A program made the translations under genes and the position numbers. Positions 40,201 to 55,445 of a stretch of DNA of 64,000 bases are shown in pieces. How positions within the stretch are numbered: position 1 is the first letter of the stretch; every line of letters begins with the position of its first letter. The DNA comes from Procambarus clarkii (Eukaryota; Arthropoda; Malacostraca; Decapoda; Cambaridae), in contig NC_091154.1 of assembly GCF_040958095.1 (NCBI RefSeq), positions 46,174,232-46,238,231 on the forward strand, written 5' to 3'. The notes beneath the pieces are model-generated. The model saw only the letters and a program-made list of their open reading frames with translations. It had not been told where the DNA came from and searched no databases.

Positions 40201-41959
40201 TATGCCTGTTCTTCAGCACTCTGCCTGTTTTTCAACACTTTCCCTGTTCTTCAGCACTAGGCCTGTTCTTCAGCACTATGCCTGTTCTTCAGCACTTTGC
40301 CTGTTCTTCAGCAATTTGCCTGTTCTTCATCATTTTACCTGTTCTTCAGCACTATGCCTGTTCTTCAGCACTATGCCTGTTGTTTAGCACTATGCCTGTT
40401 CTTCAGCACTATGCCTGTTCTTCAGCACTTTGCCTGTTCTTCAACACTTTGCCTGTTCTTCAGCACTATGCCTATTTTTCAGCACTGTGCCTGTTCTTCA
40501 GCACTATGCCTGTTCTTCAGCACTATGCCTGTTCTTCAACACTTTGCCGGTTCTTCAGCACTTTGCCTGTTCTTCATTTTGCATGTTTTTCAGCTCTATG
40601 CCTGTTCTTCAGCACTATGCCTGTTCTTCAGCACTAAACCTGTTCTTCAGCACTATACCTGTTTTTCAGCACTATACCTGTTCATCATTTTGCCTGTTCT
40701 TCGACACTATGCCTGTTCTTCGACACTATGCCTGTTCTTCAGCACTATACCAGTTCTTCAGCTCTATGCCTGTTCTTCAGCACTATGCCTGTTCTTCAAC
40801 ACTATGCCTGTTCTTCAGCACTATACCAGTTCTTCGGCTCTATGCCTGTTCTTCAGCACTATGCCTGTTCTTCAGCACTATGCCTGTTCTTTAGCACTAT
40901 GCCTGTTCTTCAGCACTATGCCTGTTCTTCATCTTTTGCCTGTTCTTCAACACTAAACCTGTTCTTCAGCAATATACCTGTTCTTCAGCACTATGCATGT
41001 TCTTCAGAACACTGCCTGTTATTTAACACTTTGCCTGTTCTTCAGTACTATGCCTGTTCTTCAGCACTATGCCTGTTCTTCAGCACTATGCCTATTCTTC
41101 AGCACTATGCCTGTTCTTCAGCACTATACCTGTTCTTCAGCACTATTCCTGTTCTTCAGCACTGTGCCTGTTCTTCAACACTTTGCCTGTTCTTCAGCAC
41201 TTTGCCTGTTCTTCAGCACTATGCCTGTTCTTCAACACTTTGCCTGTTCTTCAGCACTTTGCCTGTTCTTCAGCACTATGCCTGTTCTTCAGCACTTTGC
41301 CTGTTCTTCAGCACTGTGCCTGTTCTTCAGCACTGTGCCTGTTCTTCAGCACTATGCCTGTTCTTCAGCACTGTGCCTGTTCTTCAGCACTATACCTGTT
41401 CTTCAGCACTGAGAGTGTTCTTCAGCACTCTGCCTGTTCTTCAGCACTATGCCTGTTCTTCAGCACTATGCCTGTTCTTCAGCACTTTGCCTGTTCTTCA
41501 ACACTTTCCCTGTTCTTCAGCACTTTGCCTGTTCTTCAGCACTATGCCTGTTCTTCAGCACTATGCCTGTTCTTCAGCACTTTGCCTGTTCTTCAGCATA
41601 TGCCTGTTCTGCAGCATATGCCTGTTCTTCAGCACCATGCCTGTTCTTCAGCACTATGCCTGTTCTTCAGCACTTTGCCTGTTCTTCATCATTTTGCCTG
41701 TTCTTCAGCACTATGCCTGTTCTTCAGCACTATGCCTGTTCTTCAGCACTATGCCTGTTCTTCAGCACTATGCCTGTTCTTCAGCACTATACCTGTTCTT
41801 CAGCACTTTGCCTGTTCTTCAACACTTTGCCAGTTCTTCAGCACTATGCCTGTTCTTCAGCTCTATGCCTGTTCTTCAGCACTCTGCCTGTTTTTCAACA
41901 CTTTCCCTGTTCTTCAGCACTAGGCCTGTTCTTCAGCACTATGCCTGTTCTTCAGCACT

Positions 41960-44900
41960 TTGCCTGTTCTTCAGCAATTTGCCTGTTCTTCATCATTTTA
42001 CCTGTTCTTCAGCACTATGCCTGTTCTTCAGCACTATGCCTGTTGTTTAGCACTATGCCTGTTCTTCAGCACTATGCCTGTTCTTCAGCACTTTGCCTGT
42101 TCTTCAACACTTTGCCTGTTCTTCAGCACTATGCCTATTTTTCAGCACTGTGCCTGTTCTTCAGCACTATGCCTGTTCTTCAGCACTATGCCTGTTCTTC
42201 AACACTTTGCCTGTTCTTCAGCACTTTGCCTGTTCTTCAGCACTATGCCTGTTCTTCAGCACTTCGCCTGTTCTTCAGCACTATGCCTGTTCTTCAGCAC
42301 TATGCCTGTTCTTGAACACTATGCCTGTTCTTCAGCACTCTGCCTGTTTTTCAGCACTCTGCCTGTTCTTCAGTACTTTGCCTGTCTGTTCTTCAGCACT
42401 ATGCCTGTTCTTCAGTACTATGCCTGTTCTTTAGCACTATGCCTGTTCTTCAGCACTTTGCCTGTTCTTCATCATTTTGCTTGCTCTTCAGCACTCTGCC
42501 TGTTCTTCAGCACTATGCCTGTTCTTCATCACTATGCCTGTTCTTCAGCACTATACCTGTTCTTCAGCACTATGCCTGTTGTTCAGCACTATGCCTGTTC
42601 TTCAGCAATATGCCTGTTCTTCAGCACTATGCCTGTTCTTCAGCACTCTGCCTGTTCTTCAGCTCTATGCCTGTTTTTTGCACTATGCCTGTTCTTCAGC
42701 ACTTTGCCTGTTCTTCATCATTTTGCCTGTTATTAAGCACTATGCCTGTTCTTCAACACTATTACTGTTCTTCAGCACTATGCCTGTTCTTCAGCACTAT
42801 GCCCGTTCTTCAGCACTATGCCTGTTCTTCATCACTTTGCCTGTTCTTCAGAACTATGCCTGTTCTTCAGCACTATGCCTGTTCTTCAACACTATGCCTG
42901 TTCTTAAGCATTCTGCCTGTTTTTCTGCACCGCATGTTCTTCAGCACTTTGCCTGTTCTTCAACACTTTGCCTGTTCTTCAGCACTTTGCCTGTTCTTCA
43001 GCACTATGCCTGTTCTTCAGCACTTCGCCGGTTCTTCAGCACTATACCAGTTCTTCAGCCCTATGCCAGTTCTTCAGTACTATGCCTGTTCTTCAGCACT
43101 ATGACTGTTCTTCAGCACTATGCCTGTTCTTCAGCACTATTACTGTTCTTCGGCACTATGCCTGTTCTTCAGCACAATGCCTGTTCTTCAGCACTATGCC
43201 TGTTCTTCATCACTTTGCCTGTTCTTCAGAACTATGCCTGTTCTTCAGCACTATGCCTGTTCTTCAACACTATGCCTGTTCTTAAGCATTCTGCCTGTTT
43301 TTTTTTGCACTGCATGTTCTTCAGCACTTTGCCTGTCTGTTCTTCAGCACTTTGCCTGTCTGTTCTTCAGCACTATGCCTGTTCTTCAGCACTATGCCTG
43401 TTTTTCAGCACTTTGCCTATTCTTCAGCACTATGCCTGTTCTTCAGCACTTTGCCTGTTCTTCAGCACTTTGCCTGTTCTTCAGCACTATGCCTGTTCTT
43501 CAGCATTATTCCTGTTCTTCAGTACTTTACCTGTTCTTCAGCACTTTGCCTGTTCTTCAGCTCTTTGCCTGTTCTACAGCACTTTGCCTGTTCTTCAGCA
43601 CTATGCTTGTTCTTCAGCACTTTGCCTGTTCTTCAGCACTATGCCTGTTCTTCAGCACTTTACCTGTTCTTCAGCACTTTGCCTGTTCTTCAGCACTTTG
43701 CCTGTTCTTCAGCACTTTGCCTGTTCTTCAGCACTTTGCCTGTTCTTCAGCACTATGCCTGTTCTTCAACGCTATGCCTGTTCTTCAGCACTATTCCTGT
43801 TCTTCAGCACTATGCCTGTTCTTCAGCACTATGCCTGTTCTTCAGCACTATGGCTGTTCTTCAGCACTATGCCTATTCTTCAGCACTATGCCTGTTCTTC
43901 AACACTTTGCCTGTTCTTCATCTTTTGCCTATTCTTCAGCACTAAACCTGTTCTTCAGCAATATACCTGTTCTTCAGCACTATGCATGTTCTTCAGCACT
44001 ATGCCTGTTCTTCATCTTTTGCCTGTTCTTCAGCACTAAACCTGTTCTTCAACAATATACCTGTTCTTCAGCACTATGCATGTTCTTCAGCACTATGCCT
44101 GTTATTTAACACTTTGCCTGTTATTCAGCACTATGCCTGTTCTTCAGCACTATGCTTGTTCTTCGACACTATGCCTGTTCTTCAGCACTATGCCTGTACT
44201 TCAGCACTATGCCTGTTCTTCAGCACTATACCTGTTTTTCAGCACTATACCTGTTCATCATTTTGCCTGTTCTTCGACACTATGCCTGTTCTTCGACACT
44301 ATGCCTGTTCTTCGACACTATGCCTGTTCTTCAGCACTATGCCTCTTCTTCAGTACTATACCTGTTTTTAAGCACTATACCTGTTCTTCAACACTTTGCC
44401 TGTTCTTCAGCACTATGCCTGTTCTTCAACACTATGCCTGTTCTTCAGCACTATACCAGTTCTTCAGCTCTATGCCTGTTCTTCAGCACTATGCCTGTTC
44501 TTCAACACTATGCCTGTTCTTCAGCACTATACCAGTTCTTCGGCTCTATGCCTGTTCTTCAGCACTATGCCTGTTCTTCAGCACTATGCCTGTTCTTTAG
44601 CACTATGCCTGTTCTTCAGCACTTTGCCTGTTCCTCATCTTTTGCCTGTTCTTCAGCACTAAACCTGTTCTTCAGCAATATACCTGTTCTTCAGCACTAT
44701 GCATGTTCTTCAGAACACTGCCTGTTATTTAACACTTTGCCTGTTCTTCAGTACTATGCCTGTTCTTCAGCACTATGCCTGTTCTTCAGCACTATGCCTA
44801 TTCTTCAGCACTATGCCTGTTCTTCAGCACTATACCTGTTCTTCAGCACTATTCCTGTTCTTCAGCACTGTGCCTGTTCTTCAACACTTTGCCTGTTCTT

Positions 44901-47900
44901 CAGCACTTTGCCTGTTCTTCAGCACTTTGCCTGTTCTTCAGCACTATGCCTGTTCTTCAGCACTTTGCCTGTTCTTCAGCACTGTGCCTGTTCTTCAGCA
45001 CTGTGCCTGTTCTTCAGCACTATGCCTGTTCTTCAGCACTGTGCCTGTTCTTCAGCACTATACCTGTTCTTCAGCACTAAGAGTGTTCTTCAGCACTCTG
45101 CCTGTTCTTCAGCACTATGCCTGTTCTTCAGCACTATGCCTGTTCTTCAGCACTTTGCCTGTTCTTCAACACTTTCCCTGTTCTTCAGCACTAGGCCTGT
45201 TCTTCAGCACTTTGCCTGTTCTTCAGCACTATGCCTGTTCTTCAGCACTATGCCTGTTCTTCAGCACTTTGCCTGTTCTTCAGCATATGCCTGTTCTGCA
45301 GCATATGCCTGTTCTTCAGCATAATGCCTGTTCTTCAGCACTATGCCTGTTCTTCAGCACTTTGCCTGTTCTTCATCATTTTGCCTGTTCTTCAGCACTA
45401 TGCCTGTTCTTCAGCACTATGCCTGTTCTTCAGCACTATGCCTGTTCTTCAGCACTATGCCTGTTGTTCAGCACTATGCCTGTTCTTCAGCACTATACCT
45501 GTTCTTCAGCACTTTGCCTGTTCTTCAACACTTAGCCAGTTCTTCAGCACTATGCCTGTTCTTCAGCTCTATGCCTGTTCTTCAGCACTTTGCCTGTTTT
45601 TCAACACTTTCCCTGTTCTTCAGCACTAGGCCTGTTCTTCAGCACTATGCCTGTTCTTCAGCACTTTGCCTGTTCCTCATCTTTTGCCTGTTCTTCAGCA
45701 CTAAACCTGTTCTTCAGCAATATACCTGTTCTTCAGCACTATGCATGTTCTTCAGAACACTGCCTGTTATTTAACACTTTGCCTGTTCTTCAGTACTATG
45801 CCTGTTCTTCAGCACTATGCCTGTTCTTCAGCACTATGCCTATTCTTCAGCACTATGCCTGTTCTTCAGCACTATACCTGTTCTTCAGCACTATTCCTGT
45901 TCTTCAGCACTGTGCCTGTTCTTCAACACTTTGCCTGTTCTTCAGCACTTTGCCTGTTCTTCAGCACAATGAATGTTCTTCAACACTTTGCCTGTTCTTC
46001 AGCACTTTGCCTGTTCTTCAGCACTATGCCTGTTCTTCAGCACTTTGCCTGTTCTTCAGCACTGTGCCTGTTCTTCAGCACTGTGCCTGTTCTTCAGCAC
46101 TATGCCTGTTCTTCAGCACTGTGCCTGTTCTTCAGCACTATACCTGTTCTTCAGCACTAAGAGTGTTCTTCAGCACTCTGCCTGTTCTTCAGCACTATGC
46201 CTGTTCTTCAGCACTATGCCTGTTCTTCAGCACTTTGCCTGTTCTTCAACACTTTCCCTGTTCTTCAGCACTAGGCCTGTTCTTCAGCACTTTGCCTGTT
46301 CTTCAGCACTATGCCTGTTCTTCAGCACTATGCCTGTTCTTCAGCACTTTGCCTGTTCTTCAGCATATGCCTGTTCTGCAGCATATGCCTGTTCTTCAGC
46401 ATAATGCCTGTTCTTCAGCACTATGCCTGTTCTTCAGCACTTTGCCTGTTCTTCATCATTTTGCCTGTTCTTCAGCACTATGCCTGTTCTTCAGCACTAT
46501 GCCTGTTCTTCAGCACTATGCCTGTTCTTCAGCACTAGGCCTGTTGTTCAGCACTATGCCTGTTCTTCAGCACTATACCTGTTCTTCAGCACTTTGCCTG
46601 TTCTTCAACACTTAGCCAGTTCTTCAGCACTATGCCTGTTCTTCAGCTCTATGCCTGTTCTTCAGCACTTTGCCTGTTTTTCAACACTTTCCCTGTTCTT
46701 CAGCACTAGGCCTGTTCTTCAGCACTATGCCTGTTCTTCAGCACTTTGCCTGTTCTTCAGCACTTTGCCTGTTCTTCATCATTTTACCTGTTCTTCAGCA
46801 CTATGCCTGTTCTTCAGCACTATGCCTGTTGTTTAGCACTATGCCTGTTCTTCAGCACTATGCCTGTTCTTCAGCACTTTGCCTGTTCTTCAACACTTTG
46901 CCTGTTCTTCAGCACTCTCCCTATTTTTCAGCACTGTGCCTGTTCTTCAGCACTATGCCTGTTCTTCAGCACTATGCCTGTTCTTCAACACTTTGCCTGT
47001 TCTTCAGCACTTTGCCTGTTCTTCAGCACTATGCCTGTTCTTCAGCACTTCGCCTGTTCTTCAGCACTATGCCTGTTCTTCAGCACTATGCCTGTTCTTG
47101 AACACTATGCCTGTTCTTCAGCACTCTGCCTGTTTTTCAGCACTCTGCCTGTTCTTCAGTACTTTGCCTGTCTGTTCTTCAGCACTATGCCTGTTCTTCA
47201 GTACTATGCCTGTTCTTTAGCACTATGCCTGTTCTTCAGCACTCTTCCTGTTCTTCATCATTTTGCTTGTTCTTCAGCACTCTGCCTGTTCTTCAGCACT
47301 ATGCCTGTTCTTCATCACTATGCCTGTTCTTCAGCACTATACCTGTTCTTCAGCACTATGCCTGTTCTTCAGCACTATGCCTGTTCTTCAGCAATATGCC
47401 TGTTCTTCAGCACTATGCCTGTTCTTCAGCACTCTGCCTGTTCTTCAGCTCTATGCCTGTTTTTTGCACTATGCCTGTTCTTCAGCACTTTGCCTGTTCT
47501 TCATCATTTTGCCTGTTATTCAGCACTATGCCTGTTCTTCAACACTATTACTGTTCTTCAGCACTATGCCTGTTCTTCAGCACTATGCCCGTTCTTCAGC
47601 ACTATGCCTGTTCTTCATCACTTTGCCTGTTCTTCAGAACTATGCCTGTTCTTCAGCACTATGCCTGTTCTTCAACACTATGCCTGTTCTTAAGCATTCT
47701 GCCTGTTTTTCTGCACCGCATGTTCTTCAGCACTTTGCCTGTTCTTCAACACTTTGCCTGTTCTTCAGCACTTTGCCTGTTCTTCAGCACTATGCCTGTT
47801 CTTCAGCACTTCGCCGGTTCTTCAGCACTATACCAGTTCTTCAGCCCTATGCCAGTTCTTCAGTACTATGCCTGTTCTTCAGCACTATGACTGTTCTTCA

Positions 47901-50900
47901 GCACTATGCCTGTTCTTCAGCACTATTACTGTTCTTCGGCACTATGCCTGTTCTTCAGCACAATGCCTGTTCTTCAGCACTATGCCTGTTCTTCATCACT
48001 TTGCCTGTTCTTCAGAACTATGCCTGTTCTTCAGCACTATGCCTGTTCTTCAACACTATGCCTGTTCTTAAGCATTCTGCCTGTTTTTCTGCACTGCATG
48101 TTCTTCAGCACTTTTCCTGTCTGTTCTTCAGCACTTTGCCTGTCTGTTCTTCAGTACTATGCCTGTTCTTCAGCACTATGACTGTTCTTCAGCACTATGC
48201 CTGTTCTTCAGCACTATTACTGTTCTTCGGCACTATGCCTGTTCTTCAGCACAATGCCTGTTCTTCAGCACTATGCCTGTTCTTCATCACTTTGCCTGTT
48301 CTTCAGAACTATGCCTGTTCTTCAGCACTATGCCTGTTCTTCAACACTATGCCTGTTCTTAAGCATTCTGCCTGTTTTTCTGCACTGCATGTTCTTCAGC
48401 ACTTTTCCTGTCTGTTCTTCAGCACTTTGCCTGTCTGTTCTTCAGCACTATGCCTGTTCTTCAGCACTATGCCTGTTTTTCAGCACTTTGCCTGTTCTTC
48501 AGCACTATGCCTATTCTTCAGCACTATGCCTGTTCTTCAGCACTTTGCCTGTTCTTCAGCACTTTGCCTGTTCTTCAGCACTATGCCTGTTCTTCAGCAC
48601 TTTGCCTGTTCTTCAGCATTATTCCTGTTCTTCAGCACTTTACCTGTTCTTCAGCACTTTGCCTGTTCTTCAGCACTTTGCCTGTTCTACAGCACTTTGC
48701 CTGTTCTTCAGCACTATGCTTGTTCTTCAGCACTTTGCCTGTTCTTCAGCACTATGCCTGTTCTTCAGCACTTTACCTGTTCTTCAGCACTTTGCCTGTT
48801 CTTCAGCACTTTGCCTGTTCTTCAGCACTTTGCCTGTTCTTCAGCACTTTGCCTGTTCTTCAGCACTATGCCTGTTCTTCAACGCTATGCCTGTTCTTAA
48901 GCACTATTCCTGTTCTTCAGCACTATGCCTGTTCTTCAGCACTATGCCTGTTCTTCAGCACTATGCCTGTTCTTCAGCACTATGCCTATTCTTCAGCACT
49001 ATGCCTGTTCTTCAACACTTTGCCTGTTCTTCATCTTTTGCCTATTCTTCAGCACTAAACCTGTTCTTCAGCAATATACCTGTTCTTCAGCACTATGCAT
49101 GTTCTTCAGCACTATGCCTGTTCTTCATCTTTTGCCTGTTCTTCAGCACTAAACCTGTTCTTCAACAATATACCTGTTCTTCAGCACTATGCCTGTTCTT
49201 CAGCACTATACCTGTTTTTCAGCACTATACCTGTTCATCATTTTGTCTGTTCTTCGACACTATGCCTGTTCTTCGACACTATGCCTGTTCTTCGACACTA
49301 TGCCTGTTTTTCAGCACTATGCCTCTTCTTCAGTACTATACCTGTTTTTCAGCACTATACCTGTTCTTCAACACTTTGCCTGTTCTTCAGCACTATGCCT
49401 GTTCTTCAACACTATGCCTGTTCTTCAGCACTATACCATTTCTTCAGCTCTATGCCTGTTCTTCAGCACTATGCCTGTTCTTCAGCACTATACCTGTTCT
49501 TCAGCACTATTCCTGTTCTTCAGCACTGTGCCTGTTCTTCAACACTTTGCCTGTTCTTCAGCACTTTGCCTGTTCTTCAGCACAATGAATGTTCTTCAAC
49601 ACTTTGCCTGTTCTTCAGCACTTTGCCTGTTCTTCAGCACTATGCCTGTTCTTCAGCACTTTGCCTGTTCTTCAGCACTGTGCCTGTTCTTCAGCACTAT
49701 GCCTGTTCTTCAGCACTGTGCCTGTTCTTCAGCACTATACCTGTTCTTCAGCACTAAGAGTGTTCTTCAGCACTCTGCCTGTTCTTCAGCACTATGCCTG
49801 TTCTTCAGCACTATGCCTGTTCTTCAGCACTTTGCCTGTTCTTCAACACTTTCCCTGTTCTTCAGCACTAGGCCTGTTCTTCAGCACTTTGCCAGTTCTT
49901 CAGCACTATGCCTGTTCTTCAGCACTATGCCTGTTCTTCAGCACTTTGCCTGTTCTTCAGCATATGCCTGTTCTGCAGCATATGCCTGTTCTTCAGCATA
50001 ATGCCTGTTCTTGAGCACTATGCCTGTTCTTCAGCACTTTGCCTGTTCATCATTTTGCCTGTTCTTCAGCACTATGCCTGTTCTTCAGCACTATGCCTGT
50101 TCTTCAGCACTATGCCTGTTCTTCAGCACTATGCCTGTTGTTCAGCACTATGCCTGTTCTTCAGCACTATACCTGTTCTTCAGCACTTTGCCTGTTCTTC
50201 AACACTTAGCCAGTTCTTCAGCACTATGCCTGTTCTTCAGCTCTATGCCTGTTCTTCAGCACTTTGCCTGTTTTTCAACACTTTCCCTGCTTCAGCACTA
50301 GGCCTGTTCTTCAGCACTATGCCTGTTCTTCAGCACTTTGCCTGTTCTTCAGCACTTTGCCTGTTCTTCATCATTTTACCTGTTCTTCAGCACTATGCCT
50401 GTTCTTCAGCACTATGCCTGTTGTTTAGCACTATGCCTGTTCTTCAGCACTATGCCTGTTCTTCAGCACTTTGCCTGTTCTTCAACACTTTGCCTGTTCT
50501 TCAGCACTATCCCTATTTTTCAGCACTGTGCCTGTTCTTCAGCACTATGCCTGTTCTTCAGCACTATGCCTGTTCTTCAACACTTTGCCTGTTCTTCAGC
50601 ACTTTGCCTGTTCTTCAGCACTATGCCTGTTCTTCAGCACTTCGCCTGTTCTTCAGCACTATGCCTGTTCTTCAGCACTATGCCTGTTCTTGAACACTAT
50701 GCCTGTTCTTCAGCACTCTGCCTGTTTTTCAGCACTCTGCCTGTTCTTCAGTACTTTGCCTGTCTGTTCTTCAGCACTATGCCTGTTCTTCAGTACTATG
50801 CCTGTTCTTTAGCACTATGCCTGTTCTTCAGCACTCTTCCTGTTCTTCATCATTTTGCTTGTTCTTCAGCACTCTGCCTGTTCTTCAGCACTATGCCTGT

Positions 50901-51680
50901 TCTTCATCACTATGCCTGTTCTTCAGCACTATACCTGTTCTTCAGCACTATGCCTGTTCTTCAGCACTATGCCTGTTCTTCAGCAATATGCCTGTTCTTC
51001 AGCACTATGCCTGTTCTTCAGCACTCTGCCTGTTCTTCAGCTCTATGCCTGTTTTTTGCACTATGCCTGTTCTTCAGCACTTTGCCTGTTCTTCATCATT
51101 TTGCCTGTTATTCAGCACTATGCCTGTTCTTCAACACTATTACTGTTCTTCAGCACTATGCCTGTTCTTCAGCACTATGCCCGTTCTTCAGCACTATGCC
51201 TGTTCTTCATCACTTTGCCTGTTCTTCAGAACTATGCCTGTTCTTCAGCACTATGCCTGTTCTTCAACACTATGCCTGTTCTTAAGCATTCTGCCTGTTT
51301 TTCTGCACCGCATGTTCTTCAGCACTTTGCCTGTTCTTCAACACTTTGCCTGTTCTTCAGCACTTTGCCTGTTCTTCAGCACTATGCCTGTTCTTCAGCA
51401 CTTCGCCGGTTCTTCAGCACTATACCAGTTCTTCAGCCCTATGCCAGTTCTTCAGTACTATGCCTGTTCTTCAGCACTATGACTGTTCTTCAGCACTATG
51501 CCTGTTCTTCAGCACTATTACTGTTCTTCGGCACTATGCCTGTTCTTCAGCACAATGCCTGTTCTTCAGCACTATGCCTGTTCTTCATCACTTTGCCTGT
51601 TCTTCAGCACTATGCCTGTTCTTCAACACTATGCCTGTTCTTAAGCATTCTGCCTGTTTTTCTGCACTGCATGTTCTTCA
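41960..51680 (+). repeat. Segmental duplications inside the 19-bp array
   Basis: A variant-rich block of about 1.3 kb starting at 41960 recurs at 46746 (offset 4786) and 50338 (offset 3592). The offsets hold at several internal landmarks (42439/47225/50817; 42968/47754/51346). Another block recurs at 39501, 40993, 44699 and 45741. A 291-bp local duplication links 47906 and 48197. Confidence 0.85.
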
Positions 51681-53507
51681 GCACTTTTCCTGTCTGTTCT
51701 TCAGCACTTTGCCTGTCTGTTCTTCAGCACTATGCCTGTTCTTCAGCACTATGCCTGTTTTTCAGCACTTTGCCTGTTCTTCAGCACTATGCCTATTCTT
51801 CAGCACTATGCCTGTTCTTCAGCACTTTGCCTGTTCTTCAGCACTTTGCCTGTTCTTCAGCACTATGCCTGTTCTTCAGCACTTTGCCTGTTCTTCAGCA
51901 TTATTCCTGTTCTTCAGCACTTTACCTGTTCTTCAGCACTTTGCCTGTTCTTCAGCACTTTGCCTGTTCTACAGCACTTTGCCTGTTCTTCAGCACTATG
52001 CTTGTTCTTCAGCACTTTGCCTGTTCTTCAGCACTATGCCTGTTCTTCAGCACTTTACCTGTTCTTCAGCACTTTGCCTGTTCTTCAGCACTTTGCCTGT
52101 TCTTCAGCACTTTGCCTGTTCTTCAGCACTTTGCCTGTTCTTCAGCACTATGCCTGTTCTTCAACGCTATGCCTGTTCTTCAGCACTATTCCTGTTCTTC
52201 AGCACTATGCCTGTTCTTCAGCACTATGCCTGTTCTTCAGCACTATGCCTGTTCTTCAGCACTATGCCTATTCTTCAGCACTATGCCTGTTCTTCAACAC
52301 TTTGCCTGTTCTTCATCTTTTGCCTATTCTTCAGCACTAAACCTGTTCTTCAGCAATATACCTGTTCTTCAGCACTATGCATGTTCTTCAGCACTATGCC
52401 TGTTCTTCATCTTTTGCCTGTTCTTCAGCACTAAACCTGTTCTTCAACAATATACCTGTTCTTCAGCACTATGCCTGTTCTTCAGCACTATACCTGTTTT
52501 TCAGCACTATACCTGTTCATCATTTTGTCTGTTCTTCGACACTATGCCTGTTCTTCGACACTATGCCTGTTCTTCGACACTATGCCTGTTTTTCAGCACT
52601 ATGCCTCTTCTTCAGTACTATACCTGTTTTTCAGCACTATACCTGTTCTTCAACACTTTGCCTGTTCTTCAGCACTATGCCTGTTCTTCAACACTATGCC
52701 TGTTCTTCAGCACTATACCATTTCTTCAGCTCTATGCCTGTTCTTCAGCACTATGCCTGTTCTTCAACACTATGCCTGTTCTTCAGCACTATACCTGTTC
52801 TTCAGCAATATACCTGTTCTTCAGCACTATGCCTGTTCTTCAGCACTATGCCTGTTCTTCATCACTATGCCTGTTCTTCAGCACTCTACCTGTTCTTCAG
52901 CACTATGCCTGTTCTTCAGCACTATGCCTGTTCTTCAGCAATATGCCTGTTCTTCAGCACTATGCCTGTTCTTCAGCACTCTGCCTGTTCTTCAGCTCTA
53001 TGCCTGTTTTTTGCACTATGCCTGCTCTTCAGCACTTTGCCTGTTCTTCATCATTTTGCCTGTTATTCAGCACTATGCCTGTTCTTCAACACTAATACTG
53101 TTCTTCAGCACTATGCCTGTTCTTCAGCACTATGCCCGTTCTTCAGCACTATGCCTGTTCTTCATCACTTTGCCTGTTCTTCAGAACTATGCCTGTTCTT
53201 CAGCACTATGCCTCTTCTTCAACACTATGCCTGTTCTTAAGCATTCTGCCTGTTTTTCTGCACTGCATGTTCTTCAGCACTTTGCCTGTTCTTCAACACT
53301 TTGCCTGTTCTTCAGCACTTTGTCTGTTCTTCAGCACTATGCCTGTTCTTCAGCACTTCGCCTGTTCTTCAGCACTATACCAGTTCTTCAGCCCTATGCC
53401 AGTTCTTCAGCACTATGCCTGTTCTTCAACACTATGCCTGTTCTTAAGCATTCTGCCTGTTTTTCTGCACTGCATGTTCTTCAGCACTTTGCCTGTTCTT
53501 CAACACT

Positions 53508-55445
53508 TTGCCTGTTCTTCAGCACTTTGCCTGTTCTTCAGCACTATGCCTGTTCTTCAGCACTATGCCTGTTCTTCAGCACTATGCCTGTTCTTCAGCA
53601 CTATTACTGTTCTTCAGCACTATGCCTGTTCTTCAGCACAATGCCTGTTCTTCAGCACTATGCCTGTTCTTCATCACTTTGCCTGTTCTTCAGAACTATG
53701 CCTGTTCTTCAGCACTATGCCTGTTCTTCAACACTATGCCTGTTCTTAAGCATTCTGCCTGTTTTTCTGCACTGTATGTTCTTCAGCACTTTGCCTGTCT
53801 GTTCTTCAGCACTATGCCTGTTCTTCAGCACTATGCCTGTTTTTCAGCACTTTGCCTGTTCTTCAGCACTATGCCTGTTCTTCAGCACTATGCCTGTTCT
53901 TCAGCACTTTGCCTGTTCTTCAGCACTTTGCCTGTTCTTCAGCACTATGCCTGTTCTTCAGCACTTTGCCTGTTCTTCAGCATTATTCCTGTTCTTCAGC
54001 ACTTTACCTGTTCTTCAGCAGTTTGCCTGTTCTTCAGCACTTTGCCTGTTCTTCAGCACTTTGCCTGTTCTTCAGCACTATGCCTGTTCTTCAGCACTTT
54101 GCCTGTTCTTCAGCACTATGCCTGTTCTTCAGCACTTTACCTGTTCTTCAGCACTTTGCCTGTTCTTCAGCACTTTGCCTGTTCTTCAGCACTTTGCCTG
54201 TTCTTCAGCACTTTGCCTGTTCTTCAGCACTATGCCTGTTCTTCAGCACTTTGCCTGTTCTTCAGCACTATGCCTGTTCTTCAGCACTTTACCTGTTCTT
54301 CAGCACTTTGCCTGTTCTTCAGCACTTTGCCTGTTCTTCAGCACTTTGCCTGTTCTTCAGCACTATGCCTGTTCTTCAGCACTATGCCTGTTCTTCAACA
54401 CTATGCCTGTTCTTAAGCATTCTGCCTGTTTTTCTGCACTGCATGTTCTTCAGCACTTTGCCTGTTCTTCAACACTTTGCCTGTTCTTCAGCACTTTGCC
54501 TGTTCTTCAGCACTATGCCTGTTCTTCAGCACTATGCCTGTTCTTCAGCACTATGCCTGTTCTTCAGCACTATTACTGTTCTTCAGCACTATGCCTGTTC
54601 TTCAGCACAATGCCTGTTCTTCAGCACTATGCCTGTTCTTCATCACTTTGCCTGTTCTTCAGAACTATGCCTGTTCTTCAGCACTATGCCTGTTCTTCAA
54701 CACTATGCCTGTTCTTAAGCATTCTGCCTGTTTTTCTGCACTGTATGTTCTTCAGCACTTTGCCTGTCTGTTCTTCAGCACTATGCCTGTTCTTCAGCAC
54801 TATGCCTGTTTTTCAGCACTTTGCCTGTTCTTCAGCACTATGCCTGTTCTTCAGCACTATGCCTGTTCTTCAGCACTTTGCCTGTTCTTCAGCACTTTGC
54901 CTGTTCTTCAGCACTATGCCTGTTCTTCAGCACTTTGCCTGTTCTTCAGCATTATTCCTGTTCTTCAGCACTTTACCTGTTCTTCAGCAGTTTGCCTGTT
55001 CTTCAGCACTTTGCCTGTTCTTCAGCACTTTGCCTGTTCTTCAGCACTATGCCTGTTCTTCAGCACTTTGCCTGTTCTTCAGCACTATGCCTGTTCTTCA
55101 GCACTTTACCTGTTCTTCAGCACTTTGCCTGTTCTTCAGCACTTTGCCTGTTCTTCAGCACTTTGCCTGTTCTTCAGCACTTTGCCTGTTCTTCAGCACT
55201 ATGCCTGTTCTTCAGCACTTTGCCTGTTCTTCAGCACTATGCCTGTTCTTCAGCACTTTACCTGTTCTTCAGCACTTTGCCTGTTCTTCAGCACTTTGCC
55301 TGTTCTTCAGCACTTTGCCTGTTCTTCAGCACTATGCCTGTTCTTCAGCATTCTGCCTGTTCTTCAGCACTATGCCTGTTCTTCAGCACTATGCCTGTTC
55401 TTCAGCAATATGCCTGTTCTTCAGCACCATGCCTGTTCTTCAGCT
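53508..55445 (+). repeat. 969-bp tandem duplication (51 units) inside the 19-bp array
   Basis: The pattern of variants from 53508 repeats from 54477, and that from 53852 repeats from 54821. Both offsets are 969 bp, exactly 51 units of 19 bp. Confidence 0.85.
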